Shown: piece after piece, positions 1 through 5,279 of the stretch
Position numbering within the stretch: position 1 is the first letter of the stretch
Layout of the letters: every line of letters begins with the position of its first letter
DNA from: Kiritimatiellales bacterium
Lineage (GTDB): Bacteria; Verrucomicrobiota; Kiritimatiellia; Kiritimatiellales; Pontiellaceae
Length of the DNA: 5,279 nucleotides
Assembly (NCBI GenBank): GCA_021734595.1
Contig: JAIPIO010000268.1
Span: 1 to 5,279, forward strand
Direction: 5' to 3'
The notes under the pieces: generated by a model
The model's database searches: none
Seen by the model: only the letters and a program-made list of their open reading frames with translations
What the model was told of the DNA's origin: nothing
Made by a program: the position numbers and the translations under genes

Positions 1-334
1 CGCTGCTATCTAGTCCCTTGCCGCTCATCATATCCGGGAGTTGAAAAGCGTTCTGGGCGGCGGTGGCCATGCGGGTTTTGACCTGCGGACGGCGGCTCTT
101 CTTCTGCATGTTCTTCACTTTGACCGGCATCTGAAGGTGGCAGCGCTCCAGTTTCGGGCGGTCGATGTTTTCGCCCGCGAATTCCGCCGCTTCCTTGTTG
201 ATCCAGCGCACCGCCACAATCGAACCGGCCAGCAGAATAAACGCCACATGAATGGCCACGCTAATCGATGCAGCTTCCGCCTGCATGACGTGCATCTTAT
301 GCTTTAAGGTATTCGGCTTTTTGTGTTCGCTCAT
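1..334 (-). CDS. TonB/TolA-like single-pass energy transducer, N-terminal part (C-terminus beyond window)
   Basis: An open frame starts at the ATG at 334 and runs off the left edge, giving 111 visible residues. The N-terminus is short, basic and cytoplasmic (MSEHKKPNTLKHK). One hydrophobic segment follows at about residues 24-44, beginning SISVAIHVAF, and then a polar, basic stretch containing VKVKNMQKKSRRPQVKTRM at about 71-89. Ser25 and His29 form the S-x-x-x-H pattern seen at the start of the TonB transmembrane helix (Ser16/His20 in E. coli), the site that contacts ExbB/ExbD. The location after exbB-exbD-exbD supports a transducer role: anchored in the inner membrane, with the C-terminal domain acting in the periplasm. 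The classic Pro/Glu/Lys-rich TonB linker is not seen in the visible part, and the receptor-binding domain is outside the window, so it could be a TolA-like or lineage-specific transducer. No ATG, GTG or TTG precedes 334 in frame before the stop at 458-460, which fixes this start. Confidence 0.66.
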   Translation of the reverse strand, partial: MSEHKKPNTLKHKMHVMQAEAASISVAIHVAFILLAGSIVAVRWINKEAAEFAGENIDRPKLERCHLQMPVKVKNMQKKSRRPQVKTRMATAAQNAFQLPDMMSGKGLDSS

Positions 335-335
335 T

Positions 336-341
336 CCCCTC
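336..341 (-). promoter_or_regulatory. Ribosome binding site of the TonB-like gene, unusually close to the start
   Basis: On the minus strand GAGGGG at 341-336 is followed after only one base by the ATG at 334, or about 3 nt if the core is counted as GAGG. This is tighter than the 6-7 nt spacers of the other genes here. The next in-frame ATGs (codons 14 and 17) have no purine-rich site before them, so the 334 start is kept, but translation may be weaker or differently controlled than upstream. Confidence 0.45.
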
Positions 342-367
342 TTTTCCGCATCACTCCGGACTTCGGC

Positions 368-481
368 TTTCCAGCCCCTGGAAAAAGAGGTCGCGCATTT
401 TCCAGACCATTGGATAAGTTCCGCAGCGTGGATTCCAACCTGTGGAATCTTTATCTGTTAGGATTCCGACGATTGGAACCC
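368..481. repeat. Array of four degenerate inverted repeats (TTCCA-N5/6-TGGAA type) at about 32-bp spacing
   Basis: Four imperfect palindromes fill the gap between exbD-2 and the TonB-like gene. Copy 1 is 368-384 (TTTCCA, loop GCCCC, TGGAAA). Copy 2 is 398-417 (TTTTCCA, loop GACCAT, TGGATAA, one mismatch). Copy 3 is 431-449 (GATTCCA, loop ACCTG, TGGAATC, perfect 7-bp arms). Copy 4 is 461-481 (core TTCC...GGAA with a G-T pair and further outer pairs). Their centres are near 376, 407.5, 440 and 471, so the steps are 31.5, 32.5 and 31 bp. The 12-14 bp between copies are not obviously conserved, so the palindromes rather than a whole 32-bp unit seem to be maintained. A weaker TCCG/CGGA pair at 345-360 may be a decayed fifth copy, but it is off the spacing. 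No copy is followed by a T-run on the minus strand. They could be operator sites, RNA hairpins for processing or stability, or members of a dispersed genomic repeat family. Confidence 0.72.
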
Positions 482-484
482 GGA

Positions 485-925
485 CTACTCCGAGCTGCCG
501 AAGGTAACGTTTTTGATACCTGCGCCCGCGCAGGCGTTTAAAACATCGATTACCCGTTCGTGCACCGAATCATCTTCCGCGGCAATGGTGATCATTGCCT
601 TGGTTTTGGCGAGCAGCGAGGCCTGCCGGTAACGGTCAAGCGTGTGCTCGAGTCCGAGCAGATCCTTTTTGGACGGATCGTTATACTCTTTCCCGTTCAA
701 GATAATCGCTCCGTTCTTAAGGACTTCGATGATCTGCTCGTCCGGCATCTGCATCTCCTGGGTCTGCTGGACAGCCCCAGGCAGCGTCAGGCTCAGGTCG
801 GCTTCCGACCGTTTGAGCGAAGAACTGACCATAAAGTAGATCAGCAGCAGGAACACCACGTCGATCAACGGTGCGATCTGCAGTTCGACTTTTTCATTAA
901 TTAATTCGTCTAACCAGACTTTCAT
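485..925 (-). CDS. exbD: ExbD/TolR-family biopolymer transport protein, second paralogue
   Basis: This 146-residue protein has normal ExbD length. It has a short cytoplasmic N-terminus, one transmembrane helix at about 18-38 and a periplasmic C-terminal domain. The signature IAPLIDVVFLLLIYFM spans 17-32, and Asp22 matches the proton-carrying Asp of ExbD (Asp25 in E. coli). The C-terminal helix-strand VLNACAGAGIKNVTFG (128-143) is the usual ExbD/TolR ending. Compared with the paralogue just upstream, the strand before that helix reads TIAAEDD rather than the family's typical R-A-D-R, and the middle is longer and more polar (QQTQEMQMPDEQ). The start at 925 lies 2 nt after the TGA of exbD-1, with a modest GGGA site inside the preceding gene, so translation is probably coupled. 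The role is as part of the ExbB-ExbD motor using the proton gradient. The symbol is family-level; tolR-type function is equally possible. Confidence 0.93.
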   Translation of the reverse strand: MKVWLDELINEKVELQIAPLIDVVFLLLIYFMVSSSLKRSEADLSLTLPGAVQQTQEMQMPDEQIIEVLKNGAIILNGKEYNDPSKKDLLGLEHTLDRYRQASLLAKTKAMITIAAEDDSVHERVIDVLNACAGAGIKNVTFGSSE

Positions 926-927
926 AA

Positions 928-1359
928 TCAGTTCCCGGATTCAAATGTACCGAAGATAATATCCGAAATGCCAGCTTCCGCACATGCGCCCATAACGGCT
1001 TTCACATGCTTATGCTTCACATAGCGGTCGGCCCGCAGATAAACCTGCAGTTCTTCATTTTCTTCATACAGCTCGGTCATAATGGGCGTGAGTTCCTCAA
1101 CGGTCATCTCCTTCAGCGCCATGTAGATTTTTACATCCTCGCCGCTTTCATCGTCGGAACGAATGGTGATGAGCTGGCGGTTACGCGCCTCCTCCGGAAC
1201 CTTGGCCCGCCCGGCCACCGGCAATGGAACAGGTATACGCTCGAGGGCCGTCAGGTGCGAGGCAACCATGAAGAAGATGAGCAACAGGAACACCATGTCA
1301 ATCATGGGGGCCATGTTGATCTCGTCGTCGCCGCCTTCAACTGGAATTTTAAATTTCAT
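928..1359 (-). CDS. exbD: ExbD/TolR-family biopolymer transport protein, first paralogue
   Basis: This 143-residue protein has the standard ExbD layout: acidic cytoplasmic tail (EGGDDEIN, 8-15), transmembrane helix at about 19-38 and periplasmic domain to the end. The motif MAPMIDMVFLLLIFFMVAS (16-34) is diagnostic, and Asp21 is the expected proton-relay residue. The C-terminal part has the conserved LRADR (108-112) followed by VKAVMGACAEAGI (119-131) and IIFGT. It is the more canonical of the two ExbDs here. The gene begins 21 nt after the ExbB stop behind a strong GGGAGG site and ends 2 nt before exbD-2. It is expected to sit as one of two ExbD chains inside the ExbB ring, possibly as a heterodimer with exbD-2. 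The symbol is given at family level only. Confidence 0.95.
   Translation of the reverse strand: MKFKIPVEGGDDEINMAPMIDMVFLLLIFFMVASHLTALERIPVPLPVAGRAKVPEEARNRQLITIRSDDESGEDVKIYMALKEMTVEELTPIMTELYEENEELQVYLRADRYVKHKHVKAVMGACAEAGISDIIFGTFESGN
933..936 (-). promoter_or_regulatory. Weak ribosome binding site for exbD-2 inside the end of exbD-1
   Basis: GGGA on the minus strand lies 7 nt before the ATG at 925, inside the last codons of exbD-1. It is the only purine-rich site near this start. With the 2-nt gene gap it suggests that ribosomes finishing exbD-1 restart on exbD-2. Confidence 0.45.
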
Positions 1360-1366
1360 GACTGCG

Positions 1367-1372
1367 CCTCCC
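1367..1372 (-). promoter_or_regulatory. Strong ribosome binding site for exbD-1
   Basis: GGGAGG on the minus strand sits 7 nt before the ATG at 1359, in the 21-nt space after the ExbB stop. It supports that start and independent, strong initiation on the first ExbD. Confidence 0.7.
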
Positions 1373-1380
1373 GTGGACGA

Positions 1381-2160
1381 TTAACGCTTGGCGTTGCGGT
1401 AGACATTCATGAAATGGCCAACCATACGTCCCATCGAGGACATGCTTTTGATAAAGTTGTTCTTGAAAACGAAGTACGCAATCATGGCCGGAATGGCGAT
1501 GATCAGGCCGGTTGCAGTGGTGATCAGGGCCTCACCGATGTTTCCCGCCAGCACTTCCGGCTTGCCCATGCCACCTGCGGCAATACTTTGGAACGCCTTG
1601 ATCATACCACTTACGGTACCAAGCAGTCCAAGCATCGGCGCGGTACCGCCGATAATGGAGAGATAGTTGATCGGTTTCATGAAGGTTACCATCTGCTCAT
1701 TGCCGGCCTCCTCGATCGCTTCCATCACATGGGTGATGTCTTCATCGCTTTCGGAGATGCGCTCCAGCCCGCCATCCAATACGGAGGTCATCAGGCTCGG
1801 ATTGGCTTGGCAGATTTCGCGAACACCCGCCACATCGCGGCGGGCGAGTTTTTCTTCGATCTCCGTCCTGAGATCCGCACGCAGCAGCTGTTTTTCACGC
1901 AGCAGCAGGATGTTGCGGATAATAAAATAGAACATGGCAACCGACATCAGTCCAAGCGGGATCATGGTCACGCCACCCTGCTTGATCAGCTGGGCGAACG
2001 TGAGATTCTGTGCTGCCGCCTCTTCCGCCTTGGCTTCGGTACCTTGCGCGTCTCCCTCGGCGGCCGGCGCTGCGTCCTGCGCAAACGTAGATGCGATCGG
2101 ACCAACGATACCTACGAGCACGACAATCATTACTGCTATTCCAAAGTATGCCTTCTTCAT
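1381..2160 (-). CDS. exbB: ExbB/TolQ/MotA-family proton channel subunit with N-terminal signal peptide
   Basis: From the ATG at 2160 this is a 259-residue inner-membrane protein. Residues 1-27 look like a cleavable signal peptide (MKKAYFG, a hydrophobic core, then STFA before QDAA). Residues 28-52 form an Ala/Glu-rich periplasmic linker. Three transmembrane helices follow at about 62-81, 165-190 and 208-232. The cytoplasmic loop at about 82-160 is mostly helical. Family motifs are clear: TAPMLGLLGTVSGMIKAF (173-190) and GEALITTATGLIIAIPA (209-225). Thr182 and Thr215 match the pore-lining threonines of E. coli ExbB (Thr148, Thr181), and Glu210 matches the conserved Glu176, so the channel should be functional. 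ExbB pentamers surround ExbD and couple proton flow to force on a TonB/TolA partner. The ATG at 2160 is preferred over the in-frame TTG at 2166 because the ribosome site AGGGGAG abuts the TTG. Orthology to exbB rather than tolQ is not settled. Confidence 0.95.
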   Translation of the reverse strand: MKKAYFGIAVMIVVLVGIVGPIASTFAQDAAPAAEGDAQGTEAKAEEAAAQNLTFAQLIKQGGVTMIPLGLMSVAMFYFIIRNILLLREKQLLRADLRTEIEEKLARRDVAGVREICQANPSLMTSVLDGGLERISESDEDITHVMEAIEEAGNEQMVTFMKPINYLSIIGGTAPMLGLLGTVSGMIKAFQSIAAGGMGKPEVLAGNIGEALITTATGLIIAIPAMIAYFVFKNNFIKSMSSMGRMVGHFMNVYRNAKR

Positions 2161-2166
2161 ATTCAA

Positions 2167-2173
2167 CTCCCCT
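2167..2173 (-). promoter_or_regulatory. Ribosome binding site that fixes the ExbB start
   Basis: AGGGGAG on the minus strand is 6 nt before the ATG at 2160 and directly touches the alternative TTG at 2166. The spacing therefore selects the ATG, removing two residues from the longest possible reading. Confidence 0.75.
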
Positions 2174-2178
2174 TCTGT

Positions 2179-2988
2179 TTACTCTTTGATTCCTTCTTTA
2201 AGCTTCTCGCCCTCCCGGCTCCAGCGTGTGTCGGGATAACCGAGTATCAGCTCCTCCGCCACATTTTTCGCCGCCTCAAGGTAGCCGGTCTTCTTATATA
2301 TTTGTCCTTCAAACACGGTAACCACCGGCATCCACTCCGTGTCACGGCTGTGGAAAGCAACGACGTTTGAAATATGCAGCAGTGCCTCGCGGTAGTTTTT
2401 ATTTTTTTCCGCGAAACGCGCACGGATGTATTCGCTCATGGCCGGCGACATTTCATCCGGGTTCTCCAGTTCTTTGAACGCGGCCTCGGCCTCTTCCAGT
2501 TTGTCCCCATCAATCAGCGCGACCACATGGTACATGTGGGCTTCAGCAGCATATTTATCGGCTTTGATCATGTTGATCAGCTTGGCCGTCCCCGCCACTT
2601 CTTCGTATTTTTCGCCCCAGTACTGCGCTCTAAGCTGCCAGATCAGGTAGTCGCCGAGATTGCTGGGCAGATAACCGAACGGCAGCGCCGGCATGAGATT
2701 GCTTTTCAACAATTCATTGAGCTTATCATACTCCCCTTCGCGCAGCATCTGTTCGCACTTTTCAATGTTAACCGTTCCAAACGTGAATTCCACCATCTGC
2801 ACATTCATCGTTGGCATCTTGATCTGGCCGCCTTCGAGCAGGATCAGTCCGTCTTGAACAACCAGCTTGTTTACGGTCCAGTTGGCCCCGCTGGTTAGTA
2901 TCACCTTGGCCCGGAATGCCGCCTGCGCACCCATCAGCCCCATCGCCAGCAAAGTGGCGACCGTTAAAATAGTTTTCATCCGTTTCAT
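2179..2988 (-). CDS. Exported protein with N-terminal beta-rich module and TPR-like helical repeats
   Basis: This 269-residue protein begins at the ATG at 2988. Residues 1-23 are a signal peptide: MKRMK, a hydrophobic core, then AQA before AF, a good signal peptidase I site. Residues 25-75 alternate hydrophobic and polar positions (KVILTSGANWTV, LILLEGGQIKMP, VQMVEFTFG) and read as a small beta barrel or SH3-like fold. From about 76 to the end the chain is helical with TPR-like pairs, for example EGEYDKLNELLK (84-95), DKLEEAEAAFKELEN (162-176), KNYREALLHISNVV (197-210) and TGYLEAAKNVAEELILGYPD (234-253). It should act in the periplasm as a protein-binding scaffold. It overlaps the stop of the TPR gene upstream (ATGA) and precedes exbB by 18 nt, so it is probably made in step with both. 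I do not recognise a named family; the function is inferred from context. A longer in-frame reading to 3129 exists but lacks a signal peptide and ribosome site and overlaps the upstream gene. Confidence 0.85.
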   Translation of the reverse strand: MKRMKTILTVATLLAMGLMGAQAAFRAKVILTSGANWTVNKLVVQDGLILLEGGQIKMPTMNVQMVEFTFGTVNIEKCEQMLREGEYDKLNELLKSNLMPALPFGYLPSNLGDYLIWQLRAQYWGEKYEEVAGTAKLINMIKADKYAAEAHMYHVVALIDGDKLEEAEAAFKELENPDEMSPAMSEYIRARFAEKNKNYREALLHISNVVAFHSRDTEWMPVVTVFEGQIYKKTGYLEAAKNVAEELILGYPDTRWSREGEKLKEGIKE

Positions 2989-5279
2989 TTCGTGCCACCT
3001 GCCGGTTGCAGTTTCCTGAGTGCCTGCAGGGCTTTCTTGCCCTGCGGCGTTTTTGCAATCGCTTCGTTTGCGACCATTTCCTCGTAGGTCTTGATTACAT
3101 CCTGGGTACGTCCCAGCTTCGTCAGGCAATCAATGCTGCCATCATAGGACGGCGCAACCCACTGCGTATACTCCTGATAGAGTACATAAACCCGTTGGAA
3201 GAACGCGAACGCCTCCTCGGACTTGCCTTGCTTCTGTTTACAGACGCCAATCCAGTACAGCGCTTCCGGCGTCAGCGGCCCGCGCCACTCACGAACGGCA
3301 AACAGCTCGTTGTAGGTCTTGATCGCATCGTCATACTGTTCCATAAACCGGTGGGCGTCCCCCTTGCGTTTGCGCGTCCAGCCCACTTCAACGCTGTATC
3401 CGAAGCGGCTGGTAATCTCTTCCACCATCGCCAGCGCATCTTCGTAGCGTTCTTCGCCCATGATGGCGTCCAGTTCGGCATTCATTACATCAACGAGCAG
3501 GTCGGATTCCTCATACTTGCTCATGAAATGTTTATATGCTTCATGCACCAGATCGTACTGCGCCAGTGTGTTGCCCTCCTGGGCCATCAGCACCAGCGTC
3601 AGCGGTCCCGAGGAAGTTATGTTGTCCTTCTTAACGATCGACATGACGTACTTGTGGCGTTCGGCGCCTTCCGTCACATAGGCAAACAGGGTTTGAAGAC
3701 GCAGGCGCAGGGTCTTTTCCCTGTTGCTGCGGGTACCGTCAAGCTGAATGGTAAGTTTTTCTATCATGTCGCCCCGATACTGCTTCCACTCATCGCTTTT
3801 ATAATCGTTGATCAGCTCCTTGAGAATCAGGTCAATACTGTCGTGCTCAGGCTTGTTGCCGTAATCGGCGATGGTCTGGAGGTAGATATCCAGCGTCTTG
3901 GGATAGTCCCCCTGGGCTTTATAACACTTCCCGAGCCAGTAGCCGGCTCCGGCAAAGTTGCCTTCTTCGCCCCACTCATCAAGATACTCCTGCATCAGGA
4001 CGATGATTTCTTCGAAGCGTTTTTCCAGCTCTAATACTTTTGCCGACTGGAAGACCGAATAATTAACCTGATCGATGCTAATTGCGGTTTCGCGGCCTTT
4101 CCCATAAAATTCGAGTGCCACATCCAGATCGGCCTCGGCGGCGCGCAGATCACCGATCATACTGTAGGCTTCCGATACCAGGTCGCTGCTGGGGTAGGTT
4201 TCCGCAAACGTCCGGAATGTTGCTTCCGATTCCGGATACTGCCCGACACCGTACTGGCAGATGCCCATGCGATAGGTCGCATCTTCTCCGAATTGCTTGG
4301 GTTCATACCGGGGGTCACCGAGATATTCCTGGAATGCGGCCAACCCTTCTTCAAAACGTCCGAGGAACAAGTAGCACATCGCCTGCCAGTAATCCGCCGC
4401 TTCTCCGTAAATGCTGTTCGGAAACTGCTCCACCACATCGGTGAAGAGTCCCAGCGCATCGGCATAATCCTGCTTCGAGAAACGGATGTATCCCATTAGA
4501 TACTTGATCTGGTCGACATAGCGATGGGCCGGAAAGAGCTCCAGCGCCCTCTGGCCGATGGCCATCGCTTTATCCACTTCCGTATTCTGCATGTGAACCT
4601 GCATCAGGTTCAACGTCACATCCTCTGCATACTGCCCGCCCGGATAGAGATCCACATAGGCATACCCCTCAACCAAAGCCATTTCGAATTCATGCTCGCC
4701 CAGCAGAACCGCAAAGGCTGAAAACCGGCTCTGCTCCGCCAGCTTATGTTCAGGGAAATCGGTGTAGATATGCTTATAGATCGTGTAGGCAGGCCAGATG
4801 CGCCTTAGATCCGCGTAGCACTGCGCAATCCGTACCGCCACATCAAGATCGTAATCCTGAAACTCCTGGATAACCTTAAGCTGCTCCTCCATACGCGTCA
4901 TCCGCAGCTTCTTCTTCCGCATGTCGGCCTTGTAATCGTCCAGCGACTGCCCGGAACCCGCCGCAAAGCGCTTGGCGCTGGCCTTGATTTTTTTAATCTG
5001 TGTTTCGTAGTGGGTGATCAGGTCGGTCTTCAGCAACACCAACCGGTAGAGCAGCAGCGCCCGCCCATACTCCTCGTCCGAGTAGTTCTTGTCGCCCGCC
5101 TCGATCAGCGCCACATTCAGCCCCACATCGTGCCGGGCGCTTTCATCGCAGTAGGGCAGAAACTTGAAAAGGTTTTCAAAGTCGCCCTCTCGGACGTAGC
5201 AGGTCACCAGCATCACCGCCGCGCCGCTTCTAACCGCATCCTTTTTGGCCAGCTTGAAGACTTCCGACAGCGGCAGGAC
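2985..5279 (-). CDS. Large tetratricopeptide-repeat protein, C-terminal 764 residues (N-terminus beyond window)
   Basis: The frame is open to the right edge (first visible residues VLPLSEVFKLAKK) and ends with a TGA at 2985-2987. Numbering from the first visible residue, about 92-144 is a charged helical stretch (IKKIKASAKRF, RKKKLRMTRMEEQLK) that may form a coiled coil. About 252-474 holds at least six consecutive TPR units, for example DYADALGLFTDVVEQFP, RFEEGLAAFQEYLGD, QYPESEATFRTFAETYP and DYPKTLDIYLQTIADYG. A less regular helical part follows, then about three more TPR units at 634-738 (QYDDAIKTYNELF, KSEEAFAFFQRVYVLY). Units with aromatic and YP/FP ends resemble those of periplasmic YbgF/CpoB or outer-membrane assembly TPR proteins. 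No enzyme motif is visible. Its 4-nt overlap with the next gene and the following exbB-exbD genes make it a likely scaffold of the same envelope system. Whether it has a signal peptide or membrane anchor cannot be told, because the start is missing. Confidence 0.88.
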   Translation of the reverse strand, partial: VLPLSEVFKLAKKDAVRSGAAVMLVTCYVREGDFENLFKFLPYCDESARHDVGLNVALIEAGDKNYSDEEYGRALLLYRLVLLKTDLITHYETQIKKIKASAKRFAAGSGQSLDDYKADMRKKKLRMTRMEEQLKVIQEFQDYDLDVAVRIAQCYADLRRIWPAYTIYKHIYTDFPEHKLAEQSRFSAFAVLLGEHEFEMALVEGYAYVDLYPGGQYAEDVTLNLMQVHMQNTEVDKAMAIGQRALELFPAHRYVDQIKYLMGYIRFSKQDYADALGLFTDVVEQFPNSIYGEAADYWQAMCYLFLGRFEEGLAAFQEYLGDPRYEPKQFGEDATYRMGICQYGVGQYPESEATFRTFAETYPSSDLVSEAYSMIGDLRAAEADLDVALEFYGKGRETAISIDQVNYSVFQSAKVLELEKRFEEIIVLMQEYLDEWGEEGNFAGAGYWLGKCYKAQGDYPKTLDIYLQTIADYGNKPEHDSIDLILKELINDYKSDEWKQYRGDMIEKLTIQLDGTRSNREKTLRLRLQTLFAYVTEGAERHKYVMSIVKKDNITSSGPLTLVLMAQEGNTLAQYDLVHEAYKHFMSKYEESDLLVDVMNAELDAIMGEERYEDALAMVEEITSRFGYSVEVGWTRKRKGDAHRFMEQYDDAIKTYNELFAVREWRGPLTPEALYWIGVCKQKQGKSEEAFAFFQRVYVLYQEYTQWVAPSYDGSIDCLTKLGRTQDVIKTYEEMVANEAIAKTPQGKKALQALRKLQPAGGTK
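2995..3000 (-). promoter_or_regulatory. Ribosome binding site that fixes the start of the exported repeat protein
   Basis: AGGTGG on the minus strand, inside the last codons of the TPR gene, lies 6 nt before the ATG at 2988. The next ATG (2979) would be 15 nt away. The site supports the ATGA-overlap start and a signal peptide beginning MKRMK. Confidence 0.7.

Noticed and set aside
345..360. A fifth copy of the inverted repeat (TCCG...CGGA)
   Set aside because: It has only four paired bases and an 8-nt loop, and its centre is about 23 bp from copy 1 instead of 31-32. It is mentioned as a possible decayed copy but not counted.
368..449. Inverted repeats read as Rho-independent terminators
   Set aside because: The stems are short (6-7 bp) with A/T-rich arms, and no T-run follows any of them on the minus strand. 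Copy 3 has a loosely T-rich tail only on the plus strand, where no gene ends.
41..541. Short plus-strand open frames near the left end, including ones across the repeat array
   Set aside because: They have no ribosome sites or recognisable sequence, and they overlap the TonB-like frame, which has a membrane helix and fitting operon context.
1006..2370. A 454-codon plus-strand open frame opposite exbD-1 and exbB
   Set aside because: It is antisense to two genes with unmistakable family motifs, has no recognisable domain, is very rich in His/Arg/Gln and has no ribosome site. It is a by-product of codon bias on the real strand.
2374..2898. A 174-codon plus-strand open frame opposite the exported repeat protein
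   Set aside because: It is antisense to a gene with a good signal peptide and ribosome site, and its composition is typical of a shadow frame.
2989..3129. A 47-codon N-terminal extension of the exported repeat protein
   Set aside because: It would overlap the TPR gene by about 145 nt, bury the signal peptide and has no ribosome site, whereas the start at 2988 has AGGTGG at the right distance.
3006..4034. A 342-codon plus-strand open frame opposite the TPR gene
   Set aside because: It lies wholly antisense to a clear TPR coding sequence and has no plausible domain or initiation signal.

Overview
All recognisable genes in this window lie on the minus strand and read right to left. They form one tightly packed cluster that looks like a proton-motive-force-driven envelope energy-transduction operon of the ExbB/ExbD/TonB (TolQ/TolR/TolA) class. 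In transcription order it encodes: a long TPR repeat protein whose N-terminus lies beyond the right edge; a 269-residue exported protein with a small beta-rich module followed by helical repeats; an ExbB/TolQ/MotA-type channel subunit carrying its own signal peptide; two different ExbD/TolR-type subunits; and, after a longer gap, the N-terminal 111 residues of a single-pass TonB/TolA-like transducer that runs off the left edge.

The organism is a Gram-negative (diderm) bacterium with moderate GC. An exported TPR-type partner, an ExbB with a signal peptide, two consecutive ExbDs and a divergent TonB-like protein together resemble clusters I associate with the PVC superphylum (Verrucomicrobiota, Kiritimatiellota, Lentisphaerota, Planctomycetota). 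This is an inference from gene order and protein style; there is no phylogenetic marker in the window.

Layout: 1-334, TonB-like protein (partial); 335-484, non-coding gap holding an array of four evenly spaced inverted repeats; 485-925, ExbD-2; 928-1359, ExbD-1; 1381-2160, ExbB; 2179-2988, exported beta/helical-repeat protein; 2985-5279, TPR protein (partial). Gene spacings in transcription order are -4 (ATGA overlap), 18, 21, 2 and then 150 nt. The first five genes are therefore almost certainly one transcription unit, and the last is set apart by the repeat array.

Likely joint function: ExbB plus the two ExbDs would form a proton-driven inner-membrane motor. The TonB-like protein would carry the work across the periplasm. 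The TPR protein and the exported repeat protein would be periplasmic or outer-membrane-side scaffolds or partners, loosely as CpoB is for Tol-Pal. The substrate cannot be read from this window. The most unusual DNA-level signal is the inverted-repeat array at 368-481, whose centres lie about 31-32 bp apart, close to three helical turns.
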